13,068 nucleotides of DNA from Saprospiraceae bacterium (lineage in GTDB: Bacteria; Bacteroidota; Bacteroidia; Chitinophagales; Saprospiraceae), in contig JALZWC010001046.1 in the NCBI GenBank assembly GCA_023300255.1, forward strand, positions 1 through 13,068, read 5' to 3'. This document shows positions 1 through 9,700 of the stretch, piece by piece. Below the pieces are notes generated by a model. It made no database searches. It was not told the DNA's origin and saw only the letters and a list, made by a program, of their open reading frames with translations. Each line of letters starts with the position of its first letter. Position 1 is the stretch's first letter. Both the position numbers and the translations under genes were made by a program.

Positions 1-3000
1 AAAAGGTTGTCCCATTGGCAATAGCCCTTTGTCTTGTAATTTCGTATGCATCTCTTGAGTCCCTGCATCATAAAAACCTTCTAGTAATACTTTTGCTTGT
101 ACGCCACAATTTCCCGCAGAATAAGTAATCCATAATTTAGGAGCTAGATCTGGAGAACCGTCAAAAGATTCAGCAGTCCGTATTCCTCTACCGTCCATGA
201 TTAAGGCGATTGCATTGCCTGCAACAAAACCAGGTCTATCTACTATTTCTTGAACAATAGTTGACAGGTCAACGGTACTTTGATCGACGCCATTTACTCC
301 TATAGCTTCCCAAGATTCTGGTTCCCATGTAGCACTATTTATTGTGATCGCTCTATTGGTAATATTATTATTGCTTGTTGTAAAGCTTGGCGCATTATCA
401 ATGTTTTCGCCTTTGATTGTAATACTTGTAGCAAGCGTGTTCACTTCATCTGCGGCAAATACTATTACCGCACTCGTTATCGTAGCACCTTGAGGAATGT
501 CAATATTTTGAAATCGAAGCCCTATGGTATAAATAAACCCTTCATCATTTACTATATCTAAATCTTTACTAGAAATAGAAACGGAACCATCATATAATTT
601 TTCTTCCGCATCATCTGAACTATTATTGATTTGGCTAGAAATAATCGTGTTGGTAAGTCCAGCACATAGATTCGATCTTCCTGGCGAACCATGAATAAAA
701 TCTCCACTTAATTCATCCGACGCTTTCCAATGTGGAGCAATTGCATTATCTAGTGCAGGATCTATTAAAGCTATTGTTGAGCCACCTCCATCGGGTGCGA
801 TTGGCCAAGGTGCTTTATCATTATAGATGACATAATCTGAAAGGCATTTATTTTCATTAAATAAAGAAATACGTTCGCCCTTATTACTTAAGGTAAAACC
901 TATATCTCCTATTAGTAAATTGGTATTGACAGATGGAAAAGCGGTGGTGAAAAAGTTAAGATCTTCCACCAAAACTAAATACCCATCTGGAGAAATGCTT
1001 GTTCCTTGCGGGAGCACAAAAGCATTTCCATTATCATAAAATGTCCAAGCTGATAAATCAACAGCCGAAGGATTTGGATTATACAATTCTATCCAATCAC
1101 CTGCATCAAAATTATCATTATCAGAATTATAGTTGATTTCACTAATGACTATTGGCATTGCTGCTTGATCACAGATTCGACTATTAGGTTGGCCTGGCGT
1201 ACCACAAGAATTATCGGAACGAAACCAACTTAAAGGATTAGCATTCTCTAATGTAGGATGTAAGAGTTCGAGAGAAGTACCATTACCATCGGGGTGTTCA
1301 TCCCATGGATTTTTGTTGTTGTAGATAACGGAATCTATACTATTGCCTAGAAAATCAGACAATACAATTTTCTCCCCGTTATTATTGAGTCCATCTTCAT
1401 ATTGATCGTATGGCACAAAACCATAGACGGTTTCAAACTCTTGCCTATTTTCAGCCAAGACTAAAAAGGCTCCAGGTTGAAGAATCGTTGGATATGGAAA
1501 TTCAAAAGAAATACCATCCACAAAATTACTCCCTGATAAATCAATGGCTTTGGTGCCTTTGTTATACAATTCTATATAATCTAATTCAGAGGAATCTGTT
1601 GCAGCGCAGTTACCATCATGAAAATACATAATTTCGTTGATAACGATATTAGTGTATTCTTGATTGGTATAATAAGTCTGTGGTACCATTGGACTCCAGA
1701 TGTCCTTAACTTGAGGATTATTGTTATCAACTTGAAACACCTCAAATTCTGAGCAATAGAAAGCATTCAATTTATCGAACATAACACGTACATATCGTCC
1801 TTGGGTATTGACAGCAATTTCAAATACATCGGCAGCATTGCCTTCATAAATAAATGTCTGCACAGTAGGATCTATCTCTAACTCACTTGCCAATTCTGAA
1901 GTAAAAGGTTGATCAGAAATAAAAACAAAAGGTCGATCTAAATCAAGGCTTAAAGCAAATTCAGAACGTTCCCAAAATCTCACTACATCAATATCTTGTA
2001 CCGTTTCTAAATCTATTTCAATCCAAGGATTGCCATCTGTATTATTTAAAATTCTTGTGGCAGAAGAATCTGCATAAACGCCCCAAATTTGACCATCATT
2101 TGCAACGTCTATTGGACGTTCAGCAGTAGGTTTTGAAACGGTAATAGGCTTATTTAAAGCAATATTAGTTTTATTAAAAATAGTTTCTTGCCCTTTAATA
2201 CGCGCATTTATTTGTGTGATTCCTTCGGATATCGTTAGTACACCTTGATAGCTAATGGCTGTCGGATTAATGCTACCACCTGTTCCTCTAGGATCTGTTC
2301 CATCTAAAGTATAATAGATTTCTCCATTGTTGTTAGGGTTAAGAATACCTACCGAAGAATTTATACTTACTAGACCTTCAGGAACAGAAAATGAAGCAGG
2401 ATCGAGATTTGGATATACCCTTGATTTTTTCATTTGTTCAAGTACAATATCTCTTCTTACGTCCACCATATTCACTTTAAAAGAATCGATTTTTTCTCGC
2501 CATTGTTGAGGCGTCTCGGTACCGTCCTCCGACCATTTTGCAGCTTCGCCGATAATGCTCTGTTCTATTGTGGCTGTCAGTTCATCCATATGGTCTCTCA
2601 AGGTAGCAGGTGTTAAAGCACCGTCATAATTCATCAACAAAGAAGCTCGGTCTCCAAAGTCTTGTAAAAAATCAGGATGTCCTTCATTAAATAAACGCAA
2701 AAACATATTATTAGGCCCGTTCGCATTATGCTCTGCAAAAGTCCGATTTGTCCATAATGGCAATCCTCTGGAAAAAAACAAATCCGCATCATTCACTTGA
2801 AAAACAAATTCTTTTCCATTACTAGGTGCGCCTACTGCATTCCATTCTGCTTCTGCAAAACCATACATAAATAGTAGCATCATATCGAAGAAAGAATTTT
2901 CATCAGTCATGGTTTTCCATGTTAGATAATCATCTGAACTATTGACAAATGTTTCCCAATCTGTATTAATGCTATCTTTCAATACTCCATCTGCTGGATA

Positions 3001-6000
3001 GAAAGTACCTACCGTGACCTTTGAACCAGAGATGAAATTGTACTCATCGTTCTCTCCTCCAAGATATTCCGCAAGCATATTATCGTCAAACTTTTCTCTT
3101 AAATCATATTGTCCCCAGTATTTACCATCCAAATAAACATGAACAAATCGATTGTGGGGATTTGGACTACCTCCCCGTAACATGATGTCATCTAATAGTT
3201 TGGTAGTGATGTAGGTTTCTCCTTGATGCCATGCATTATTACCAGCATTAAACAACCAACTTTCGTGGCTACTACGTAAATCTAATTTATCAAATTTTTC
3301 TTGAGATGCTATTCCATTTTCAAATCCTTCGAAGATGGGTTTTTCAAGATTTTTAGGTCCGTAAATGTCGTCAAAATACATCCGCATATTACGTTTGGCT
3401 AGATTAAGACTTGCATTGCCATATTCTCCCAAACCACAGTTCGCTTGAAAATTATCTGTTTTATCAGTATACAGCATTTCCATTGAACCAGATATTTTTA
3501 TCTCTGGATTCAGTAAACTATCTGTTACAAGACTGATCGAAGGAATGTCCATCAATGCATCTTTCAGTTGTGCGCCCCATATTGGATGGTTGATGATATA
3601 TGCGTTTAATGTTGGGTCGGCTATTATGTCATCTAAGAAAATAAAACTATGGGTTTCTATTGTTGAAGTTTCGAGGGAAGTAAACGCAATCGTTCTTAAA
3701 ATCGTAGTTGAGTCGATAGTAATTGGAGTACCATTATATAGTTGACTGCTATTAGATGGTAGGCTTCCGTCAAGGGTGTAATAAATAGATGCATTCGGAA
3801 CATTTGAAAAAATATGTTGATCAAATGCTTGCTCATAAAATCCTCTACGGTGACTAGTATATACTTTCAATTCATCAGATAGTACACTACCCTGTTGGTC
3901 ATCACAAATTTCGTCTTCATCAATATCTATACAATCATCTTGGCAATCAGGAATATCATCTTTATCAATGTCGATTGCATCATCAAAATCATTACAATTA
4001 TCTAAGACATCACAAATTGCATCTCCATCTGAATCACTAAATGTGCCTTCACAAGTGCAATTCACCGTCCAGACATCATCACTTGTGCAGATATCACCAT
4101 CATCACAAGGCGTACCAATCAGCGCATCCGAGATAACATCGCAAAGGTCTGCTACATCACAGACTCCATCCCCATCTGAATCCGTTGGATTATTAGAGGC
4201 GATACATAAGCACGCTCTAATGTCGGGTACTATCTGGTACAGTTCTACACTTTCTCCACGAGATTGTCCACTTCCTGCAATTATTGGAATCCCGTAGTTA
4301 TTGCTGTTCATATCAGAGTTGACATTGCCTAATAATTTCCCATTATCATCCATATCATTTAATCCAAAATCCGCTGTTCCTTCAAAAGCATCTACACATA
4401 TGTCGCCATCACTATCTAGGTCAAGGCGATTAGGTATCCCATCACTATCAATATCTATATCTGATATAACACAAGGACTATTACTAGAAGTTATTGTTAT
4501 ATTTTGGATACTACCACCGTTAAGACTACTTACCACAAATCTGTAATCATTTATAGGTACAACTCCCTCGTGTAATAAGACTCCTCCTAACTTGACGATG
4601 AGTGTACCATCAAAATCAATGTCGATTTCATATAATTGGTCTCTTGCTCCTGCCACATTGAAAGTCCAAACATATGGCAATTTACCATAGGTACGCCCAT
4701 TTTCATGTATATATAACTTATAGCCGCTGTCCGTCCAAGTATTTATATTTTCTACATAACCAATCGGCAATAAGCCGATCATTTTACTTGTGATAAAATC
4801 TGTTTGAAACGATAAATGTATTGGCAGCGATAGCGTATCTTCGGAATAAGAACTTCTCCACGCCCCTTCATCAGCTAGACCAATCGAATTTGCGTTTATA
4901 GTATCTATAGCCTTGCCATACATATTTAGATCTGATAATAAAATACTACAAGTAGTTTCTTCCTCATCAGGAATACCATCATTATCATCGTCTTTATCTT
5001 GTTTATCACATATACCGTCCCCATCGGAATCCACTTCTCCTGGCTCACAAGGAGTGGAGCCTATACAGTCGCAAGAGGACACCCATCTATCATTGACGGT
5101 AGCATTATTTCCATCATCACAAGCAGTACCTATTAGATTATTTGGCACCTGAATGCATCTATCTATAGCATCACAAATTCCGTCAGAATCACTATCTATT
5201 GGATTATTAGAAGCAATACAAAAGCATTCTCGATAGTCAATGAGACTTGTATTAGTAACAATACTTTCCCCTACCCCTTGTCCAGTACTATCTACCACTA
5301 TCGGAACCCCATAACTAGAACTCGTTGGATCGGTATCTACTCCGCCCAATAATTGACCATTACCATCCATATCATTTAATCCAAAATTACCTGTTCCCTC
5401 AAAAGCATCTACGCATAGATCGCCATCACTATCTAAGTCGAGCCGATTAGGAATATTATCGCCATCCGTATCAATGTCTTGTGTAGCACAATTTGGTTGT
5501 CCATAAGTAAGGGAAATCCCTTCGAATGCACCCCCATTATAACTATTAACAGCTAGGCGATAATCTGTAACTAGCGCAGTAGATGTATAGATTATTTTGC
5601 CACTTAATCTCGTGGTGAGTTTGCCCGTTTCGTCTATGTCCATTTCAACTAATTCTCCATCAAGACCAGCCAAAACAAAGGACCAAGCATTGGGTAACTT
5701 CCCATACATATTTTTATTCGAATGCAAGTACAATTTATAAGCTGCATCGTTCCAGTTATCCAAAACCTCATTACCTCCTGACGGTAATAAACCCAGCATC
5801 TGCACGTTATTTGTAGTTGCAAGAAATTCGAGATGAATAGGTAAGGAAATCGATTCATTGGAATAAGAAGTTACAAATACTCCTCCTGGATGGGTAAGCG
5901 TAATAGAATTAGCATCCGTGCTAGTTATCGCATCACCATAAAAAGTTAGATCCGAAAAGGAGTTATTACAAACTGTTTCATTTGAATCAAGAATACCATC

Positions 6001-6129
6001 ATTATCATCGTCCTTATCTTCCAAATCACAGATTCCATCTCCATCGGTATCAATCGACTGAGGTAGACATTGACTATACGCTAAATGTGTTGTTAACAGT
6101 AAAAAAAGTAGTAGGATTATTTTATTCAT
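1..6129 (-). CDS. Giant secreted CotH-kinase/discoidin/lamin-tail multidomain protein (3' end outside window)
   Basis: One frame is open from the ATG at 6127-6129 to base 1 (2043 codons, no stop), so the protein is cut by the window edge. Residues 1-19 form a signal peptide (MNK, then a Leu-rich core, cut near AYS-Q). Then follow: TSP3-like Asp/Asn repeats 27-48; two related ~340-residue modules (27-366 and 367-696); more Asp-rich repeats to ~740; a chitobiase-C/FN3-associated domain (~764-830, IYYTLDGSLP); a CotH kinase-like domain (~862-1235) with GQYDLREKFDD at 1006-1016, NDADLFF at 1113-1119 and the usual helical tail; a second FN3-associated domain (~1268-1315); a discoidin-like domain (~1318-1467); lamin-tail domains at ~1494-1640 and ~1658-1818; a DNRLRE-like domain (~1828-2003); and VLLEGFYD at 2014-2021. 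CotH proteins are known as spore-coat kinases in Bacillus; kinase activity here is inferred. A T9SS sorting domain is expected past the left edge. No Shine-Dalgarno is seen. A weak -7-like TATATTTTG lies at 6171-6179. Confidence 0.95.
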   Translation of the reverse strand, partial: MNKIILLLFLLLTTHLAYSQCLPQSIDTDGDGICDLEDKDDDNDGILDSNETVCNNSFSDLTFYGDAITSTDANSITLTHPGGVFVTSYSNESISLPIHLEFLATTNNVQMLGLLPSGGNEVLDNWNDAAYKLYLHSNKNMYGKLPNAWSFVLAGLDGELVEMDIDETGKLTTRLSGKIIYTSTALVTDYRLAVNSYNGGAFEGISLTYGQPNCATQDIDTDGDNIPNRLDLDSDGDLCVDAFEGTGNFGLNDMDGNGQLLGGVDTDPTSSSYGVPIVVDSTGQGVGESIVTNTSLIDYRECFCIASNNPIDSDSDGICDAIDRCIQVPNNLIGTACDDGNNATVNDRWVSSCDCIGSTPCEPGEVDSDGDGICDKQDKDDDNDGIPDEEETTCSILLSDLNMYGKAIDTINANSIGLADEGAWRSSYSEDTLSLPIHLSFQTDFITSKMIGLLPIGYVENINTWTDSGYKLYIHENGRTYGKLPYVWTFNVAGARDQLYEIDIDFDGTLIVKLGGVLLHEGVVPINDYRFVVSSLNGGSIQNITITSSNSPCVISDIDIDSDGIPNRLDLDSDGDICVDAFEGTADFGLNDMDDNGKLLGNVNSDMNSNNYGIPIIAGSGQSRGESVELYQIVPDIRACLCIASNNPTDSDGDGVCDVADLCDVISDALIGTPCDDGDICTSDDVWTVNCTCEGTFSDSDGDAICDVLDNCNDFDDAIDIDKDDIPDCQDDCIDIDEDEICDDQQGSVLSDELKVYTSHRRGFYEQAFDQHIFSNVPNASIYYTLDGSLPSNSSQLYNGTPITIDSTTILRTIAFTSLETSTIETHSFIFLDDIIADPTLNAYIINHPIWGAQLKDALMDIPSISLVTDSLLNPEIKISGSMEMLYTDKTDNFQANCGLGEYGNASLNLAKRNMRMYFDDIYGPKNLEKPIFEGFENGIASQEKFDKLDLRSSHESWLFNAGNNAWHQGETYITTKLLDDIMLRGGSPNPHNRFVHVYLDGKYWGQYDLREKFDDNMLAEYLGGENDEYNFISGSKVTVGTFYPADGVLKDSINTDWETFVNSSDDYLTWKTMTDENSFFDMMLLFMYGFAEAEWNAVGAPSNGKEFVFQVNDADLFFSRGLPLWTNRTFAEHNANGPNNMFLRLFNEGHPDFLQDFGDRASLLMNYDGALTPATLRDHMDELTATIEQSIIGEAAKWSEDGTETPQQWREKIDSFKVNMVDVRRDIVLEQMKKSRVYPNLDPASFSVPEGLVSINSSVGILNPNNNGEIYYTLDGTDPRGTGGSINPTAISYQGVLTISEGITQINARIKGQETIFNKTNIALNKPITVSKPTAERPIDVANDGQIWGVYADSSATRILNNTDGNPWIEIDLETVQDIDVVRFWERSEFALSLDLDRPFVFISDQPFTSELASELEIDPTVQTFIYEGNAADVFEIAVNTQGRYVRVMFDKLNAFYCSEFEVFQVDNNNPQVKDIWSPMVPQTYYTNQEYTNIVINEIMYFHDGNCAATDSSELDYIELYNKGTKAIDLSGSNFVDGISFEFPYPTILQPGAFLVLAENRQEFETVYGFVPYDQYEDGLNNNGEKIVLSDFLGNSIDSVIYNNKNPWDEHPDGNGTSLELLHPTLENANPLSWFRSDNSCGTPGQPNSRICDQAAMPIVISEINYNSDNDNFDAGDWIELYNPNPSAVDLSAWTFYDNGNAFVLPQGTSISPDGYLVLVEDLNFFTTAFPSVNTNLLIGDIGFTLSNKGERISLFNENKCLSDYVIYNDKAPWPIAPDGGGSTIALIDPALDNAIAPHWKASDELSGDFIHGSPGRSNLCAGLTNTIISSQINNSSDDAEEKLYDGSVSISSKDLDIVNDEGFIYTIGLRFQNIDIPQGATITSAVIVFAADEVNTLATSITIKGENIDNAPSFTTSNNNITNRAITINSATWEPESWEAIGVNGVDQSTVDLSTIVQEIVDRPGFVAGNAIALIMDGRGIRTAESFDGSPDLAPKLWITYSAGNCGVQAKVLLEGFYDAGTQEMHTKLQDKGLLPMGQPF
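4042..5031 (-). repeat. Second copy of the ~340-residue module (module A2)
   Basis: This stretch encodes residues 367-696 and aligns along its whole length with the preceding copy, with about half of residues identical by eye. The best-kept DNA is at about 4350-4440 versus 5370-5460, where IPNRLDLDSDGD and the FEGT...FGLNDMD segment are nearly unchanged at a fixed 1020-bp offset. The beta-rich first half has diverged more. Both copies lack internal stops or frame changes. Confidence 0.85.
5032..6051 (-). repeat. First copy of a ~340-residue module (module A1)
   Basis: This stretch encodes residues 27-366 of the CotH-domain protein. It opens with a TSP3-like Asp repeat, continues with ~160 residues of beta-rich sequence that I cannot assign to a family (YGKLP and NDYR/TDYR-type motifs), then has the Bacteroidota-style DxDGDxIPNRLDLDSDGD and DAFEG segment. 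It ends with a CDDG...CDCIG cysteine motif. The second copy follows exactly 1020 bp away in the same frame. Confidence 0.85.
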
Positions 6130-6234
6130 TACGATGGACCTTTTTGTGTTTATTACTGAATTTTTCGAGCCAAAATATAGCCCTATTAATTTTGTGGTAG
6201 TTTTTTTTCAACGCTACTTAAGCAGTAGTTTTCT

Positions 6235-6603
6235 TTATCCTACACCCATGAAATATCGTGGGTTTTTAGAAAATAAAGCTTCAGCAGTTGAAGTATTAAT
6301 ATTCCTAGATAGTGGTAAGATCGTTTGAGTAAATAGTTGGTTGGTTGGTTCTTCATTTTGTAGTCGACCATAGGATTGATCACTACTTAAACTTGATGGC
6401 GAGATAGGACTAAGGGCCGTGCCATTTGCGTTGAGCAAAGAAATAGTTTCCCCATTGGGGACTTTAAAAACTAAATAGTTTTCTCCCTGAATATCAGCTA
6501 TAGTCCCTTTATTAGAAACCAACACCTTATCAATGATTGTTTGTGCTACTGTTTGTTTCTTACAAACAATAGAAATAGGTTTAAAAAGTAGTTTTTTTCT
6601 CAT
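6235..6603 (-). CDS. Possible small hypothetical protein (122 residues) between the two giant genes
   Basis: An ATG-to-TAA frame of 122 codons lies in the gap between the two large genes on the same strand, 105 bp before the CotH-domain gene and 92 bp after the terminator hairpin of the 1760-residue gene. The product begins MRKKLLFKPI and contains a plausible beta-rich stretch (ENYLVFKVPNGETISLLN), then a Ser/Thr/Asn-rich tail. There is no convincing signal peptide, membrane segment or known domain. Codon use resembles the neighbours, but I recognise no family and see no clear ribosome-binding site or promoter. A 7-bp hairpin (6549-6567) sits near its 5' end. It may be a real gene, a decayed one, or a chance frame. 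Confidence 0.5.
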   Translation of the reverse strand: MRKKLLFKPISIVCKKQTVAQTIIDKVLVSNKGTIADIQGENYLVFKVPNGETISLLNANGTALSPISPSSLSSDQSYGRLQNEEPTNQLFTQTILPLSRNINTSTAEALFSKNPRYFMGVG

Positions 6604-6655
6604 AACAGTTGTGCTTTGTATAAGCTACTGTACACGTTTCATACAATGGAATTAC

Positions 6656-6685
6656 ACAGAATTTAGTTAATAATTTTTATTCTGT
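6656..6685. repeat. Inverted repeat beside the terminator
   Basis: Arms ACAGAAT (6656-6662) and ATTCTGT (6679-6685) are perfect 7-bp complements around a 16-base AT-rich centre. It lies between the terminator of the 1760-residue gene and the start of the small frame. It could be a second weak hairpin of the terminator or an operator for the downstream unit. Chance is also possible in such AT-rich DNA. Confidence 0.35.
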
Positions 6686-6695
6686 ATAAAGAAGA

Positions 6696-6732
6696 AAAAG
6701 TATCGGACACCTGCGACGTGTCCGATACTTTT
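6696..6732 (-). terminator. Intrinsic terminator of the 1760-residue gene
   Basis: A perfect 15-bp stem (arms 6696-6710 and 6718-6732, core GTATCGGACAC) closes a 7-base loop. It begins 23 bases after the TAA stop at 6756-6758. On the minus strand the stem is followed by TTTTTCTTCTTT-like T-rich sequence, as expected for a Rho-independent terminator. The A-rich outer end of the stem could also let it work on the plus strand. It implies that the genes to its left have their own promoter. Confidence 0.9.
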
Positions 6733-6755
6733 AATTAAAAATCAAATAACCGATA

Positions 6756-9700
6756 TTAGTTTACCATTAGTTTTTTGCTAATAATAGTACCATTTTCTAA
6801 TTGCAAGCTTACAATGTGTAAACCTGCATCTGTATTATTTAAGTCTATTCGGAATGGATTGGAAGGTATGAGATCCATTCTTTCAGAGGTAATTACTTGC
6901 CCTAAATTATTATGTATTTGTAGTATTCCTTTTTGACCAGCATAAGATTTAAAATCAATAAATACATTGGCCGAAGCTGGGTTTGGATAAATAGTAATAT
7001 CTTCTATAAATGCTGCTCTTGATTGGAAGCTATCTGCACTTCTATTTCTACTACTACTTGTATTCTTTTTAAAATTTTGTACTTCTTCAACAGTAATCGT
7101 TTCATCTACTTCACAAATCAAACCCCAAGAGGCCGTGTAATATCTAGCGAAAACGAAATAAGTATCCGCTGGTAAATCAACCGTTTCTGTAGCTTGACAA
7201 TCTCCTGCACAAGAATAGACCAAATCCCATTCATCTGTATATACGTGTAATGTAGTAATCGGTGCACCCTCCATTCCCGCAACAACTACTCCTGATTGAC
7301 TCACGCTAATACTAATATTATTACAGTCATCAATAGATAAAGTACCTGAACAAGTACAGCCATCTTCTTGAATAACATCCTCTTTTGTATTAGCATCTAA
7401 GTCATCACAACTTGAACCTACCATCGCTGGAAGACTAGCATCAAATGGTGCACAATCTAAATCATTAACAACCCCATCTCCATCTGTATCTTCTGGTGTG
7501 TTTCCATTAACGGTAGACGGTAGAGAGATACGTTCAAAAACATTACAAAGTCGAACCCAGTCTTTTGTAAAAGTACTAATGCTAATAAGATATTCCCCGT
7601 CTGGCAATTCGTCAATAATCTCTGTGGAACCACATGCCGTTGCCCAATTATCACATTCAAAAACAGTATTCCATCGACTATCCAATATTTTAAGACTAAC
7701 AATATCATTATTTAAACCTTCAACTGTTAGTTTATTTCCATCAATATTATAAATAGCATTACAATTGTTATCTATAACTACTCCAGCACAAGAGCAACCG
7801 TCTTCTAGTACGACATCCTTACTAGTAGTAGGATCCGCATCATCACAGTATGTACCTGGAATAGCAGGAAAGAATCCATTAAGTGGTTGACAATCTTCAT
7901 CATCTAGCACACCATCTGAATCACTATCTGTTCCAATAGTACCATCGAATGGAAGAGAAATTTCTTCAAATATTCTACACATCTCCGTCCAATTATCATC
8001 AAAAGTTCCAACACTCAAATAATATTGCCCATCTGGTAAATTGCTGAAAACTTCATTCGAAAAGCAAGGATTATTCCAAGTATCACATTCATTTATTCTA
8101 TTAAAGTTCTTATCATATAATTTAACGCTTACAATTGCTCCTTCTAAGCCAGTTAAATTTATCGTAGATCCTGTAACACTTACCGTAACATTACATACTG
8201 GCTCCTCCACATCAGGTGTTCCTGCGCAGCTACAAGTAGCACTGTCATAGGTATCATTGCTAGTATTAGCAAGACCGTCATCACATGGTTGTCCCAATAG
8301 TTTATCATCAAGATTAGCACACTGATCTTCTGCATCACATACGCCGTCATTATCATTATCTGGTGAACGCGTATCAGAGATACAGTTACAATCAGCATCA
8401 AAATAATCATCTATTGTACAAGGATTCCCATCATCGCAGGATGCTCCTGCTGTACAATCTCCATTCGTAGTATCTGTCGCATCACATATGCCATCGTTAT
8501 CACTATCTGGTGAAAGCGTATCAGAGATACAGTTACAATCAGCATCAAAATAATCATCTATTGTACAAGGATTCCCATCATCGCAGGCTACTCCTGCTGT
8601 ACAATTTCCAATCGTAGTATCTGTTGCATCACATATGCCATCGTTATCGCTATCTGGTGAAAGCGTATCAGAGATACAGTTACAATCAGCGTCAAAATAA
8701 TCATCTAAGGTACAAGGATCTCCATCATCGCAAGATGCTCCTGCTGTGCAATCTCCAATTGTAGTATCTGTCGCATCACATATGCCATCGTTATCACTAT
8801 CTGGTGAAAGGGCATCAGAGATACAGTTACAATCAGCATCAAAATAATCATCTATTGTACAAGGATTTCCATCATCACAGGATGCTCCTACTGTACAATC
8901 CCCATTCGTATCATCACCCTCTGTTGAATAAGTAATACACAATTCTGCTGCTTGACTAGGACTTCCATCAAATGATTCTGCTGTTCTTTTCCCAGTTCCT
9001 TCAATGATTAAAGCAATGGCATTTCCAGATTGATAATTTGGTCGATCTACTATTTCTTGAATAATGGCCGCAATGTCTGTAGTCCTTTGAGCTGCACCTG
9101 CGTCTCCTACAGTTATCCACGCTTGTGGAGACCAACTAGTTGAAGCATTAGTAGCTGCTCTAGTAGAAACATTATAAGGTGTTAATGCGAAGGTTGCAGC
9201 ATCATCTGTAGCTTCTCCTTTTATCACTAAATTAACAGGATCACTAGACGTTTCATCCGCTGTGAATTGAACACTAGCACTCAAGATAGTTGCCCCTTGT
9301 GGGATTTCACTATTTCCAAATCGAAGTCCTATTACTTGGTTATAATCTCTATTAAAAATTAGTTCTATATCACCACTATCAAAATCTACAATACCGTCCG
9401 TTGTATTTTCTTCTACATCATCAAAAGAATCTGCAACTCTTATACAAGCCGTTCTAGTAACCATATTACTCCCTACGATTCCTGCACAAGAACAAGTAGC
9501 CAAGTCGTAAATATCATTACCTGTATTTGGATTTCCATCATCACATGCGGTCCCTAATAAACGATCATCCAAACTAGCACATTTATCATCTTGATCACAT
9601 ACCGTATCATTATCTGAATCGACTAAAGTACCGCCTACACAGTTACAGCTATTGTCATATACTTCTCCTTCTGTACAAGGATTGTTATCATTACAAGCTG

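Noticed and set aside
3968..4546. Plus-strand open frames rich in Ser/Pro opposite the CotH-domain gene
   Set aside because: They are antisense shadows of the Asp-, Ser- and Gly-rich codons of the minus-strand repeats, and the minus frame is continuous and clearly coding.
1..6129. Possibility that this stretch is frameshifted or non-coding, since no complete gene is visible
   Set aside because: Reading the minus-strand triplets from 6129 to 1 gives no stop codon and a continuous series of recognisable domains; it is simply cut by the window edge.
6200..6230. CTACT/AGTAG hairpin after the 122-codon frame as a terminator
   Set aside because: The stem is only 5 bp and on the minus strand it is followed by A-rich, not T-rich, sequence.
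8316..8903. Tandem repeats considered as a CRISPR array
   Set aside because: The repeats are 147 bp, contiguous, without unique spacers, and in frame within a long gene.
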